Shown piece after piece: positions 19,459 through 30,788 of a stretch of DNA of 64,000 nucleotides. Numbering within the stretch: position 1 is the stretch's first letter; each line of letters opens with the position of its first letter. The DNA is from Pythium myriotylum (taxonomy: Eukaryota > Oomycota > Peronosporomycetes > Pythiales > Pythiaceae), in assembly GCA_023091665.1 (NCBI GenBank), contig JALJCQ010000015.1:2852001-2916000 (forward strand). The letters run 5' to 3'. A program made the position numbers and the translations under genes. Below the pieces are notes generated by a model. The model was not told the DNA's origin. It was given only the letters and a program-made list of their open reading frames with translations, and made no database searches.

Positions 19459-20712
19459 TCACACCCGCGAGGTCGCATGCACGAAGGCATCTTCCCACTG
19501 GAGCACGTGACGAGGCATGTCGTCGAGGATCTGCTGGATCTGGCGCTCGGTCGAGAGCCCGCGCGTTCGGAACGACGCGATCGAGTGCAGCGCAGTGCCG
19601 GCGACGAGCTGGCTGCCCATGGGCACCAGAAGAGGGTGCAGGATGTAGCTAAAGAAAAGAAAGATCCAAGTCAGTACATGGACGTTTTTCTCCACTGTCG
19701 ACTCCACCACGACTCACCCATGACACTCGCGCTCGCTGGGGCTCTTGTGGCCACTGAGCACGTCCTGGAAGCGATGGAGCTCCTTGCGGAAGAAGACGAT
19801 CGACTCGCCGCGGTCGCAAATGCATTCTAGCCACAAGGACGCGTGCGCGACGCGGCCGTGGAGACGATCCTTCTGGCGCACGATGCGGATCCGATCCGAG
19901 ATGGCGTACACGAGCTTGGGCGCGCCAAGCTCGGGGAAGTGCGGCGAGCCTCGCCAGAGCCACATCTGCCGCGCCACGGCGTGCATCGACGCGCCCTCGA
20001 ACGCCTTGGCCGACTTGTAGAGCACGGCGTGGTTGCCTTCGGGCGTGTCCACGCTCCACACGGCCGCTCGCCACCCAAAGACCGGGTGGATCTTGGCGTC
20101 GGCCGGCAGCGTGTTGTTCAGCAACGAGAGCTCGTGGCGAGCTCCTTCGAGCTCCGAGAACACCGTGAGTGTCTCTTGGCTCGAGAGTCCAGGCAGGGCA
20201 AAGTGGAGCGTGGAGCGAGGGCTCGGCGCCGTGCGTTCCGCGCCCACGCTACAGACTTTGACGACCACCTTCCTCATCTGGAGTGGCGACACCTGGAGAA
20301 ATTTCTGCAAGCCATTGTATACAGTCCTCCATAAGGTCCTGCCTCTCTGATCTTTGTTCTCCCACCCATCCACTTACAGTTGGCCGCACGGCCTCGGGCA
20401 GCCGCCGCTTGCGCGAGACCACCGCCGCCGCGTGGGAGCGTCTGCGCCGCGGCTCGTCGTCCTTCTCGACGTCGCCAGCCGAGGCCACCGCCGCTGTCTG
20501 CACGTGCTCGACGCCACGCACATCCTCGACCTGGTCCACGTCCATATCCCATTCGAGCCTGCAGCCATCATCAGCTCTGATTCCGCCAGCTGCAGCATGC
20601 ATGAGCCCCAAACCACTCACGTGAGGCGAGGGCGCTTGGCCGCGACGTGGGCCATGGCCGCGTCGCGCCGGCGCTTGAGCATCTTGCACGTCGCCTCCAC
20701 GCGGACGCCCAT
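19459..20712 (-). CDS. Four-exon protein of unknown function (349 aa)
   Basis: Exons 20712-20621, 20558-20378, 20304-19718 and 19648-19459 keep frame across three GT-AG introns (62, 73 and 69 bp). The N-terminus is basic (MGVRVEATCKMLKRRRDAAM), followed by an acidic patch and a second basic cluster (DEPRRRRSHAAAVVSRKRR) that looks like a bipartite nuclear signal. The middle (KFLQVSPLQMRKVVVKVCSV ... HFALPGLSSQETLTVFSE) and the C-terminal half (HASLWLECICDRGESIVFFR; YILHPLLVPMGSQLVAGTAL) look like a folded domain, but I recognise no family. Nuclear localisation is an inference from the basic clusters. Exon borders are by eye. Confidence 0.6.
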
Positions 20713-22624
20713 GGTTCGGAAATGACTAAAGTTGGCGTTTCGGTCCAATCCAACGGCAGCCGCGCGGACGACCGGACGACGCCGCGGAAAGATGCCCCGA
20801 CTTCAACACTCTGCATAGAAAGATCGACGCGCCTCGCGAGGAACATCACCCGGCGGCCCATCCCCCCTGCTGACGCACCATCTGGTTGGGAAGGGAGGGT
20901 TCGAAAAACCTCTGAAACCAGATCCGCCCCCCACTGGCGAGCGCGACACGCCCACGTTGTCCTGCGACTGTCTTCTGGTTCAGTTCCCTGCGAGAATTGA
21001 TTCCCTCCTGCAATTGCCGCTCGGCCGAGTGCATACTGCTGCCGCCGCACTGCTCTGACAGGCGCGTGCTCTGGGTTTCTCGCTGCACCCATCGCATCCT
21101 ATCCTATGGGGGGGGGCTCGAAAGGATCATGGAAAAGCAATCCCTACAATAGGCGCGGCGTCGTCTTCTGCGACACGTCGTGGCATTTTCGGTTTTCTCG
21201 ACCAAGGGGGGATCAGTGTGGCACGGCAGCCACGACGCAGCTGCAAACGGGGCTTCTCCTCCAACCACTCTGTTCGGGCACATCCTCTGCGCTGGGACAG
21301 GGATCGACAAAATCACAACAAGAAAATAAAGAAAAAACACACATGTACAGAAACGAGCCGGACAGAAAACGGCATTTTGTTCTTTTGCTGCGCCAACAAC
21401 ATGGGTTCGTTCGAGTGGCCACCAGTGGATTTGCGCGAAGAGCAAAGATCAGGAAAGACGGGACGGAGCGTGTTATATCAGTACATGACGGACAGATTGG
21501 CGACGAGAGGGGATCAGGACGCCAAAGTGACTGGCCTCCCGGCGTGCTCTCTGGAGCTGCCGTGCCTCTGCTGGCGACGAAGGACCGCGGATCCCATGCT
21601 CCTCACGGCGCTGAGCCCGATGGCAGCCGACCGCGAGTCGCCGCAGGCGGCAAGAGACACTCGCAGTTTCTTTCGCGTCGATGGCACGGACGGCGTCGTA
21701 ATGCTTTAGAAAAAGGCAAGCAACATGACCGTTTATCCAGTTGCAAGACAGAGAGAGAGAGAGAGCAGAGTTGCTGGAGGAGGTGCTGCTTATAGTGTCG
21801 GATCTTGCAACGTCAAGTGAGACTGTCCCGCGACTTTGGACGGATAGCAGTGTGTATGTACAATAGACGGGTGATGAGTCCATCCGCCGACACGAGAGGC
21901 TCCGGCGCCACGCGAGGAGCTGCGTCGGCGCTGCCAAAGTCGAGTGCCCTGGCTCACTCGTGCGTGCACAGCACCACTCACCCAGCCTCGCACTCGGAAT
22001 CGGTTCAGCACGCACGCTGCCCACTCGAGCTTGCTGTTGCTTCGCTCCGGTGGTAATCAGCGCGACCAGATCCAGTCAACTAGTCAACGACAGCGAGTGG
22101 CGTGGAGAGCTCCTCAGCTGAGCGCCGAGAGTTCCCAGGCGCCACGGAAAGTGATCTTTTGCATGGATGGCCAGTGGCGCCCATCGTGGTCAGCACACAA
22201 ACGGGGGATCTGAGTGTACCCATTTGGAAGGTGTCTTCGGCGTTCACGAACCAGAACAAGGTACAACTGCAATATCTGTGCTCTTGATCTGTATACACAA
22301 TACACCTTGTTCTGGTCATTTAGACGACATGATTTATACCCTGTTGCACCCTGTTTTAGGCTACGCAACTGCAACCAGCCGCCCGACTTTGTCTCCCGCT
22401 GATTTCCTGAACACGGTACTCTCTCTCCCTTATCTCCCCATGACTTCCTCTTACATTTCAACCGTGTTTTGTCAAAATATCCTCTCCCACCGAGTCGCTC
22501 TCCCACCGTCTTCTAAAACTCCGACCAAGACTAATCCCCGGCCTCATTACGAGCCCCCTGTCCTCGTATATGGAGACTCCCACGACCTCCACCACGTCCT
22601 CACTCTTCGATCGCCCGCGACGCC
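20713..22624. other. 1.9-kb stretch without a supportable gene
   Basis: Several open frames of 60-230 codons occur on both strands, but none has recognisable domains and their composition is Arg/Ser-rich and low in complexity. A (GA)n run lies at about 21749-21766. The 3' end must include the promoter of the GMC-PAN gene at 22625. Confidence 0.5.
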
Positions 22625-25198
22625 ATGACGACGCTCCGCCGCCTCACGCTCGCGGTCTCGCTCGCTGCACGCGTCGCCCTGTCTCTCGACACCTACGACG
22701 TCGTCGTCGTGGGCAGCGGGCCCGGCGGGCTGCTCGCGGCCGAGTTGCTCTCGCGCGACGCGGACGTCAAAGTGCTCGTGCTCGAGGCCGGCGACGTCTC
22801 GCTCGCCGCCACGGGCAACCGCAAGATCCCGCAGTGGCTCAGCTCGGCGCGGCTCACGGCCTGGGACGTCCCGGGCGAGTACACGCACGATGCCAACATC
22901 TTTGGCGCGCAGAACGGCGGCGCCACGATCGACTACGTCGACGACCGCAAGCTCTTCCTCGCGCAAATGGTCGGCGGCTGCTCGTCGGTCAACGCGGCGC
23001 TCTACTTCCGCGTGCCCGACGCCTACGTCGCCAACACGCAGTGGCCCTTCGACGCCGCGCACGTCAACCAGCGCTACGACGAGATGGAGCGCGACGTCTT
23101 TGGATGGACCGACCTGCCCTCCACGGACGGCAAACGGTACCTGCAAGAGGCCTACGACATCGTCTCGCGCGCGCTCAAGCGAGGTGGCTACAGCGAAAAG
23201 TCCATCAACGACGCGCAGGCGCGCAACAACAAGCCCAAGACCTTTGGCCACGCGCCGTTCGCGATCAAGAACGGCGAGCGCGACTCGCCCGCCAAGACCT
23301 GCTGGGCCAAGATGCTCTCGCGAGGCAACGTCAAGCTGCTCACGGGCGCGCGCGTGAGCTACATCAAGCACTCGCGCGGCCGCGCCACGAGCGTCGTGTA
23401 CAACGACAACGTTGAGGTCGGCGTGAGCGACCGCGGCGCCGTGCTCATGGCCGCCGGCGCGATCGGCACGCCCAAAGTGCTCATCCAAAGTGGCATCGGC
23501 CCGAGCGACCAGCTCAACGGACTGCGCGGCAACGGACAGAGCAAGTTCCAAGGTATCCGTGCCAACTACGGCAATAACGGCGATGGATGGATCGTCAACG
23601 AGAATGTGGGCAAGAACCTCTTCGACACGACGCTCGCGCTCGGTTCGTTCACGCACGACCAGATGCAGGCGTTCAAGTTCCCGACGCAGTCGAACGGACT
23701 CTCCCAAATGCAGTCGGACTACCTCAACGGCCGCAAAGGACCTCTCACAACTTCGGGGCCGGTGCTCGTCGCGTACGACAACTACATCGTGCAAGGTCGT
23801 TTGTACGAGTTCCAGTTGACGGTCCACGCGACTGGCTTCCAGGACGCCGCCTCGAATGACAAGGCCATGGGCGCGCTGCTGCTGATCAACAACCCGGAGT
23901 CGCGTGACCGCTGCTCGTTCGACGTCAACTCGGGCAGGTACCGTGCGTTCACAAGCGACTCGCTGTACATGGCGACAGGCCGCGACCTCGCAGCGCTCCA
24001 GGACTTCTCGGCCAAGATCGTTGGGCTCATGCAACAGGAAGGCGCAAACTTTGTCAAGAACAGCCAGCAGAGCCTCAATGATTGGGTGGCAGGCAACCGC
24101 GGCGCTGTGTCCAACCACTTTGGCGGAACGTGTTACGTCTCCAAGGATGCCAACGACCGCAGCCGATGCGCGGATGACAAGCTGCGCGTCGTGGGCACAT
24201 CCAACATTTACGTCTCGGACGCCAGCGCGATGAGGGACGGCACGGTCAACCCGTACGGCTTCATTATGTACATCGGCCGTGAAGTGGGTAGCATTGTGAA
24301 GGACGCGATCGCGAACCCGTCGCCGCCTTCGCCGCCATCGCCGCCACAACCTGAAGGAGGATGCACGTCGTTCGCGATTGAGAATGGAGTTGACTACTCA
24401 GGCAACGATCTCGCAAGCCCCAAGAGCGCGTCATCATCAGGATGCTGCTCGCTCTGTTCGAAGCAGCCGGGCTGCGGCGCATTCACCTGGACATCATTCG
24501 AGGGCGGCACATGCTGGCTCAAGAGCAGCAAGGGAAAAGCATCGAACAATGGAGGTGCCGTCTCGGGATACCTTCAAGCCAACCAGAAGAAGTTCACGTC
24601 CTGCCCTGTGCTGGAGACGAATGTCGACTACAAGGGCACGGATATCGGCAGCGCTACCGCCAAATCGGCTGACTCGTGCTGCTCCATTTGTCAGAACAAG
24701 GCCGGCTGCGGTGCGTTCACGTGGTCGAGTTACCAGGGAGGCACATGCTGGCTCAAGAGCAACAAGGGATCGGCGGTGCAGAGTTCGGGAGCCACCTCGG
24801 CCGTGCTCCAGACGTCGACCTGCGGAGCTATCGAGGAAGGAGTTGACTACACGGGCAAGGACATCGGCAATGTGCGTGCCTCACGGGCGGACGACTGCTG
24901 TGAGCTATGCCACAAGAAGAACGGTTGTGGCGCGTACTCGTGGAGCAACCAGGACGGCGGTACTTGCTGGCTGAAGAGCGAGAAGGGATCAGCCAAGAAC
25001 AACCAGGGAGTGCGCTCCGGTGTCGTCAACAAGTCGCAGCCCGAGAGCCTCAAGAAGTTCCTCAAAATCGTGTTTTCCAACGAGAGCAAGACGCCAGTCG
25101 TCCACTTCAACAAATCCAACAAAGCCAAGAACCACGAAGATCAGGAGACGGGCAAGACTGTGCGCGTCCACATCAACATCCACCGCAAGAGCCACTAG
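22625..25198 (+). CDS. Secreted GMC flavin oxidoreductase fused to three PAN/Apple modules
   Basis: 857 aa, single exon. A signal peptide (about residues 1-20, ending ARVALS) precedes the FAD Rossmann motif YDVVVVGSGPGG and a VLVLEAG strand. GMC signature 1 is GGCSSVNAALYFR; signature 2 is GAIGTPKVLIQSGIGP. The catalytic region shows NHFGGTCY (His) and VSDASAMRDGTVNPYGF. A PSPPSPPSPP linker (near residue 568) leads to three PAN_4-like modules at about 579-652, 659-732 and 732-803, each with the pattern CC-x2-C ... GC-x-AF/Y-x-W ... GGTCWLKS. A basic/His tail ends VHINIHRKSH. GMC enzymes oxidise alcohols, sugars or cellobiose with FAD. PAN modules bind carbohydrate or protein, so this is likely a wall-directed extracellular oxidase or dehydrogenase. 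It has a close paralogue at 37624. Confidence 0.9.
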   Translation: MTTLRRLTLAVSLAARVALSLDTYDVVVVGSGPGGLLAAELLSRDADVKVLVLEAGDVSLAATGNRKIPQWLSSARLTAWDVPGEYTHDANIFGAQNGGATIDYVDDRKLFLAQMVGGCSSVNAALYFRVPDAYVANTQWPFDAAHVNQRYDEMERDVFGWTDLPSTDGKRYLQEAYDIVSRALKRGGYSEKSINDAQARNNKPKTFGHAPFAIKNGERDSPAKTCWAKMLSRGNVKLLTGARVSYIKHSRGRATSVVYNDNVEVGVSDRGAVLMAAGAIGTPKVLIQSGIGPSDQLNGLRGNGQSKFQGIRANYGNNGDGWIVNENVGKNLFDTTLALGSFTHDQMQAFKFPTQSNGLSQMQSDYLNGRKGPLTTSGPVLVAYDNYIVQGRLYEFQLTVHATGFQDAASNDKAMGALLLINNPESRDRCSFDVNSGRYRAFTSDSLYMATGRDLAALQDFSAKIVGLMQQEGANFVKNSQQSLNDWVAGNRGAVSNHFGGTCYVSKDANDRSRCADDKLRVVGTSNIYVSDASAMRDGTVNPYGFIMYIGREVGSIVKDAIANPSPPSPPSPPQPEGGCTSFAIENGVDYSGNDLASPKSASSSGCCSLCSKQPGCGAFTWTSFEGGTCWLKSSKGKASNNGGAVSGYLQANQKKFTSCPVLETNVDYKGTDIGSATAKSADSCCSICQNKAGCGAFTWSSYQGGTCWLKSNKGSAVQSSGATSAVLQTSTCGAIEEGVDYTGKDIGNVRASRADDCCELCHKKNGCGAYSWSNQDGGTCWLKSEKGSAKNNQGVRSGVVNKSQPESLKKFLKIVFSNESKTPVVHFNKSNKAKNHEDQETGKTVRVHINIHRKSH

Positions 25199-26806
25199 AT
25201 GGTTGGCTGATAGCCATGAGTCAGTAGTGATCCCTGCGTAGTTTCCACTTGACATGAATGCTTTTGTACCTCGTGTTCTTGTGTTCAATGCTCTGGATTA
25301 CGCCTCGGGTCGTGGAGCAAACCAGCACAGTTTGGCGTCATCTTCCTTCACTCAAGTTCCTGAACAGGGTAACACCACACCATTCTTTACTTTTTGTTTT
25401 TTGAATGCACCTGATGTTGTAACAAATGCAGGACTGATTCACACTCATCTCACCTCTACCGGAGACTCAGCTGCCAAGCAAATCATCGATTTGCCAACCA
25501 TGCGAAACAAAACAACATAAGAAGCTTCTTCCTGGCGTCAGTGGCTTCATCCGATCGAAAGTCGACTAAGGAGACTCGACCACTGCCTCATGTAACTTGC
25601 GATTCTCTTCTCCTCCGCTCTGCGATGAAAATTGACTGCGGCCTCCACCGTGTTCAACAACCCAAGCACAATCGATTTTCGCAGTGTACACTCTGAAAAA
25701 CTCTGAACTGAGCAGCTTTCCTCCGCGTTGGGCCTCATTCTGCTCCTTCCACTATTAAGTGGTCGTTGGGCCAAGCACATGGTTGCATCACACCTTCTCC
25801 TCATCCAGTCGCCCACGACGCAAGTGCTCACTCGACAAGGAGTATGATCAGGACTACGACGACATCGGGAATAACATCACGAACGCCAAGCCGGAGAATG
25901 ACATGTAAGGACGTCGATGCTTTTGTTGTTGTTTCAAGTAAGGTCTGTCGGTCGCAAGAAATAGGCCCTGATTGCCTGAATCCGTCACCCTACGCTTACG
26001 ACTGAACTCCGATCTGTACTGGTACTTCTCAACTCCTTCGGACGTGTAGCTTGGAGCATTAAACGACATGGCGATTGGAACTTGAAAATCGCACCTTGGA
26101 ACCTCGGACTGGGCGCGCCTGGGAGCCCAAGCCTATCTCCACGCCTCTAATAGCTGCCATGTAAACTCTTTGGTCATATTGAAGAAAGGACGCTGTTGTG
26201 AGAAGGAAACCAAGCTTCCCGCGCGATGGATCGTTGCTGGAAGACTGATGACGACGACTTGGCGGAGGAGCTCTCAGCTGCCTCGAGTGCAGTACGAGGG
26301 TTCGTGAAAATGGGTACTGTACACGGACCCTATTGATGCCCATCTTCTTCCAAAAGAGGATGCACACTCAATCTCGGTTGTCAATAATTTCACCCTCTAT
26401 TGGTACAAAAGGGGTTCTGATTTATCTTTCATTATACCTACTTATAAGACTCGGCTGCTCGTGTCGTTTAACAAATTTCTTGAGCCCATCATCGACTAGC
26501 CCTGTGTCAAAATGTGGTAAAAACTTTGATGCATGAATACTAAACCAATTATTAAACATCGTGTTTTAGCATTTACTACTACATATAATCATACAACGCC
26601 ACCTTCTTTTGGAGTGGCCATCACCTTCCAGTCTTCTGATCTGGCCACATTACCCCATTCACATGGACACCACGCCAAGTCTCCACTAACATCCACGACT
26701 TCCCATCTCCCTCGCCTTCCGTGGTCGGAATTCCTTTGAAGAAAGCAACGCAACTCGTCTTGCTCGACGTCTGCGTCCGATTCACGACACGCGCTCGTTG
26801 ATCGCC
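25199..26806. other. 1.6-kb intergenic region, no gene seen
   Basis: Only short, uncharacteristic open frames. The AT content is higher than in coding DNA, notably at 26380-26600. No repeat or RNA gene is recognised. Confidence 0.5.
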
Positions 26807-26825
26807 TCTCATTTCATTCTGCAAC
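26807..26825 (+). promoter_or_regulatory. Oomycete-type initiator upstream of the PAN gene at 26850
   Basis: TCTCATTTCATTCTGCAAC matches the oomycete Inr core (TCATTYNNNWTTY-like) and lies 25-43 bp upstream of the ATG. Confidence 0.55.
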
Positions 26826-26849
26826 TTTCTCGGTCGACACCAGATTTCC

Positions 26850-27746
26850 ATGGTCGCCTCTCGCCTCCTCGCACTCGCGCTGCTCGTCTCTGTCGGTTTG
26901 CTTCTCCAAGTTGCGTTGGCGAAGCACTCGCACCATGAGAAGCAAGCAACCCACAACGGCGGCTGCAGAGCCTTCACCTACGATCTTGACACTGACTATA
27001 TCGGCTTTGACATCGGCAGTGAAAAGGGAAGTTCGCCCGAGTGCTGTGGCAAGTGCTCGAGCACACCTGGATGCGGCGCGTTCACGTGGACGGACTTCTC
27101 AGGCGGCACGTGTTGGTTTAAGAGCTTCAAGGCGCGTGCAGTGCCCAAGAAAGGGGCTTTCTCAGGGACTCGCGTACCGGCGCTCAAGACCTTTGCGACG
27201 TGCCCTGCAATGCAGAACGGCGTCGCGTACTCGGGTACGGTAATCAGTAAGGAAATGGGCATCCGCACCCCCGCGACTTGCTGCTCGTTTTGCCAGAAAT
27301 TGGGCGGGTGCGTGGCCTACACTTTCAACCACGAGAACGGCGGAACGTGCTACCTCAAGAGCAGTCAGGGATCGGTCTCGCAGGCGTCGGACTCGACGTC
27401 AGCTACCCTTTAGGTCTCAGCGTGCGGAGTGATCGAAGAGAACGTCGACTACAGCGGTGGAGATATTGCGAACGCACCTGCCAAGGCCGCTGAGGACTGC
27501 TGCGAGTTGTGCCACAACAACTCGGCGTGCTCCGCGTACTCGTGGAACAGCCACAACGGCGGCACGTGCTGGCTCAAGAGCGGCAAGGGTGCGATCAAGT
27601 CGAGCCAGGGCGTGCGCTCCGGTGTCGTTACCAAGTCGCCGCCAAACAATGTTTTCAAGCACCACAAGAGCCACGGCCACGCGAAGGCGCTCGACAAGGA
27701 GGAGAAGATTCACGTCCGTATCCACGTCCATCGCAAGGACCAGTAG
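26850..27746 (+). pseudogene. Secreted three-PAN protein interrupted by one in-frame TAG
   Basis: The signal peptide MVASRLLALALLVSVGLLLQ is followed by a His-rich spacer, then PAN modules ending GGTCWFKSF and GGTCYLKSS. At 27411-27413 an in-frame TAG occurs. In the aligned position of the GMC-PAN gene at 22625 the codon is CAG (Gln), so one C-to-T change explains it. After the stop the same frame continues for about 110 codons with a third intact module (ACGVIEENVDYSGGD ... GGTCWLKSGKG) and a tail IHVRIHVHRKDQ resembling that of the GMC-PAN protein. It could be a recent nonsense allele, a two-module truncated protein (187 aa), a read-through gene, or a sequence error. The tail suggests descent from a GMC-PAN C-terminus. 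Confidence 0.75.
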
Positions 27747-29640
27747 CGGCTGTAGGAATCTTCAGGAGTTAGTAATTGACGACTCTTACCTATATTTTTT
27801 TCTTTTTGAATGAGGGAAGGCCTTCTTCAGAAGGAGGCTTCCAGTCGGTGAGGAACCGTCTTCTCCCAACCCACAGATTGCCAGCATGTGGGCTTTGGCA
27901 GCCCAGGTGTTGACCAGGACGTTTATCCGCATGCAGGTAAAGGGGGCGAAGTTTCGGCTGCGTAAACGAACCAGAGGACAAACACGACGTCCTTCGGGCC
28001 ATGATCCGAGTTTCTCGTCCGTTGTTCCAGAATATCGAAGGCCTGCGTGACACTTTCCCGGCAGTTGTCTACCTCGTGAGGAAGCCCGTGGTCCGCTGAT
28101 GGGGAGTCATCTTGAGTTATTCATGGCATAAGCAACTGAAAACACAGAGATTGCGTTGCTCGTTACTCTCACGCACACACATGATGCTCTTGAGACTGGC
28201 GGGATGAAACTCGGTGGACCTCCTCGCGGGAATCGCCAGATGACGATTATGAAACGGATCCTAGAGGACTCGACACTTTCCCGTTGGCCAGGATAATAGT
28301 TACCGTGACACGGCTCGTCGGAGGGCGCAAAATTGTCCAGTTCTCCAGGATCCGTGTCGCGATAATCTTAGATAGTGAGGACTGGGCGTACAGTATGGGA
28401 AATGGTGAGAGGAGCAACGGAAGTGAAGCGAAACGGAACCTGAGAGGAACAGTCGAGGCCAGCTGAGCCGCCTCGCTCGGTTCAGCAAGAGCTTCAGATG
28501 CGGCGATGGGCTCTGGGACTACACATGCCGTAGTGTCAAATGTGAAAATTCTACGAGAAGAATCACACAGTAGCCAAATCATTTTGATGATTTCGATGTG
28601 TGCCTGAAGAAAGGTGGGTTATTGCGCAACAGTCGGATCATCTGAAGCGGCCTCGCGATTCAGCAATCTCCATATCCGCTAGTATACTACAACTCCTGAC
28701 TCTTCCAAGGCTTTTCTACTGCCAGTCTTTACAAAAGGGACTAATCTGTCTTGGAAAATCCGTGAAAACACTTCATCTCACTCGATAGACCTCCAACCCG
28801 CAGATCCTAGTCCCGATGAGTCGGCCATGCCCGCCTCGACCACAAAAAGCCCAGTCGACCATCCAAGCCCAAGAAAACCAGCAGTTGAAGCTGCAGCCGG
28901 GGCCTCCATTAATGAGATAGGTCGGCGTCTCGCTCAGACGCGGACAGTACAGTCACTAAGGAACCAGGGAGCTCTTAGCCAGCTTTCTTCTAAGATTCCC
29001 TAGACTTCTCATGGCATGTAGAGACCGAGACGAGCTTTGTGTGTACGTAAACGAGTTGCTACGCGTCAGCGGAGGAGTCCGCCGCCGTCGGACAAGCAGC
29101 TTTTGATGGCTGCAAACGTTGCTGACCAGCCAGCGCCCTCACCTCGCTGCCTCCCCAGCTGAGCACAGCCACTCCCACTGAATATTTCTGCACCCACCGT
29201 ATATATATATATATATATATATACTTCTTCACATTCTGCATCTTAGAACGGCCGTGCTCAGCTCGAGCATTCTCCGACGGCGACATGGTCAAACAACGCT
29301 CCATGTACTGTTGGGTGGAGGGGTTGCATCTCCACAATACAGAACCTCTTTCCTACAGATGTCTCATTTTTACGCACCTTGTTTTGCGAAAGAGCTCCTC
29401 AAGAGCTTACATCCCACTTTCTATACAAACTCCAAGTCAAAGAAGATAGAATGATGGTGTCTCATTTGGCTCTGCGCCGCCAGTCACTTCTGAGCCTGCT
29501 GGTGCTTCTCCGACGGCGGCTGGAAAATCCGTTGTCGAGTCGTCCTGGCCCTGATAATTACAGTCAACCATAATGGGCCATAGTGCAGAAAGGTCTCTTC
29601 TCCAAGGATCCATCCACTAGTACCTGGGACCTCTTGCTCG
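27747..29640. other. 1.9-kb intergenic region
   Basis: No gene I can support. Short open frames lack domain features. It contains the TA microsatellite at 29200-29223. Confidence 0.5.
29200..29223. repeat. (TA)12 microsatellite
   Basis: An uninterrupted alternating T-A tract of 24 bp in intergenic DNA upstream of the first ZIP gene. Confidence 0.9.
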
Positions 29641-29645
29641 AAGAT

Positions 29646-29663
29646 CGTCAGTTCCCAATTTGC
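29646..29663 (+). promoter_or_regulatory. Initiator-like element of ZIP gene 1
   Basis: CGTCAGTTCCCAATTTGC resembles the oomycete Inr (TCANTYYNNNWTTT) and lies 64-81 bp upstream of the preferred ATG at 29727. It supports that start over the in-frame upstream Met at 29583. Confidence 0.45.
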
Positions 29664-29726
29664 TTCCGCGCCGCTCACCAAGCTCTTTCCTCCTCTTCTT
29701 TCGCCGTTTCGTCTGAGCAACGACCG

Positions 29727-30788
29727 ATGTACCGCCGCCGACTTGACGATGATGACTCATGCTGCGGCTGTGCAGCGCTCGAGAACGAGTCCGAGTACAA
29801 CGTGGGTCTCCACGTCGGCGCGATCTTCATCCTCTTTGCGGTCTCGGCGCTCGGCACGCTGCTGCCGATCATCTCGACCAAAGTGCCCTTCTTGTCGTCG
29901 CGAGGGTTCATCATGGAGTGGCTCATGGCCTTTGGCTTTGGCGTCGTCATCGCCACGGGCTTTATTCATATGATGTCGGACGGCATTGAAAAGCTCAGCA
30001 ACAAGTGTCTCGGCAGCGTCGTCGACGACTACGGCAGCCTCGGACTCGCCGTCGTGCTCGCCACGATCGTCGTCATGCACTTGATCGAGTGCGAGTCGAC
30101 CGTGTTCTTCGCCAACAAGGACGGCTCGATGCTCCATGGCCATGGCCACGGTCACGGCCATGGTCACGGTCACGGTCACGGTCATGGTCACAGCCGCCCT
30201 TCCAGTGCGATTGTCACTTCTTCAGCCTCGCCCTCGGTCGTGCAGACGCCGAACGACGAAGAGAACCCGTACATGAGCAAGATGGCGAGCTCGGGCGACA
30301 AGAACGCCAAGCGCAAGCTCGCGGTCATTTTGTTTGAGCTCGGCGTGATCTTCCACTCGGTCATCGTCGGCGTGGACCTCGGCGTGACGGCCGGCTCGGC
30401 GTTCAAGACGCTTCTCGCCGCCATGTGTTTTCACCAGTTTTTCGAAGGTATCGCCATCGGCGGCTCGGCACTCGGCGCCATGGAGAGCTTGAAGCAAGTG
30501 CTGTTGATGAACCTGGGTTTCGCATTCACGATGCCCATCGGCATGATCATTGGCATGGCCATTCGCACGACGTACTCCGACTCGTCTGTCACGTCCCTTT
30601 GGGTCCAGGGCATGCTCGACTGCATCGCCGGCGGCATCCTGCTTTACACTGGCATCGTCGAGCTCATGACGTACCAGATGACGACCAACAACCAGTTCCT
30701 TTCCCGTAGCGCCAGTCAGCGATTTGCACTTTACTCCGCGCTCTGGCTTGGCGCTGGACTCATGGCGCTCATCGGCAAGTGGGCATAA
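29727..30788 (+). CDS. ZIP-family zinc/iron transporter 1 (353 aa)
   Basis: The start MYRRRLDDDDSCCGC is chosen because the two neighbouring ZIP proteins also begin just before a CCGC motif, and an initiator lies between it and the upstream in-frame Met. Three helices (first AIFILFAVSALGTLLPII; second with GFGVVIATGFIHMMSDG) precede a cytosolic loop with an (HG)n run (about 134-152), the metal-binding loop of ZIPs. The fourth and fifth helices contain IFHSVIVGVDLGVT and FHQFFEGIAIGGS, the HxxxE metal site. The protein ends ALWLGAGLMALIGKWA. It should import Zn2+/Fe2+ into the cytosol across the plasma membrane or an organelle. It is convergent with ZIP genes 2 and 3. Confidence 0.9.
   Translation: MYRRRLDDDDSCCGCAALENESEYNVGLHVGAIFILFAVSALGTLLPIISTKVPFLSSRGFIMEWLMAFGFGVVIATGFIHMMSDGIEKLSNKCLGSVVDDYGSLGLAVVLATIVVMHLIECESTVFFANKDGSMLHGHGHGHGHGHGHGHGHGHSRPSSAIVTSSASPSVVQTPNDEENPYMSKMASSGDKNAKRKLAVILFELGVIFHSVIVGVDLGVTAGSAFKTLLAAMCFHQFFEGIAIGGSALGAMESLKQVLLMNLGFAFTMPIGMIIGMAIRTTYSDSSVTSLWVQGMLDCIAGGILLYTGIVELMTYQMTTNNQFLSRSASQRFALYSALWLGAGLMALIGKWA

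Noticed and set aside
21106..22024. Frames of 180-230 codons on both strands as genes
   Set aside because: No domains, biased composition, no conserved start or initiator.
22547..24349. 600-codon antisense frame under the first GMC-PAN gene
   Set aside because: Arg/Ala/Val-rich shadow of a GC-rich coding strand with strong GMC motifs on the other strand.
27374..27413. A short intron removing the TAG of the PAN gene at 26850
   Set aside because: The only nearby donor (GTCTCG) is weak and the intron would be 39-40 nt, shorter than every other intron in the window; kept only as an alternative.
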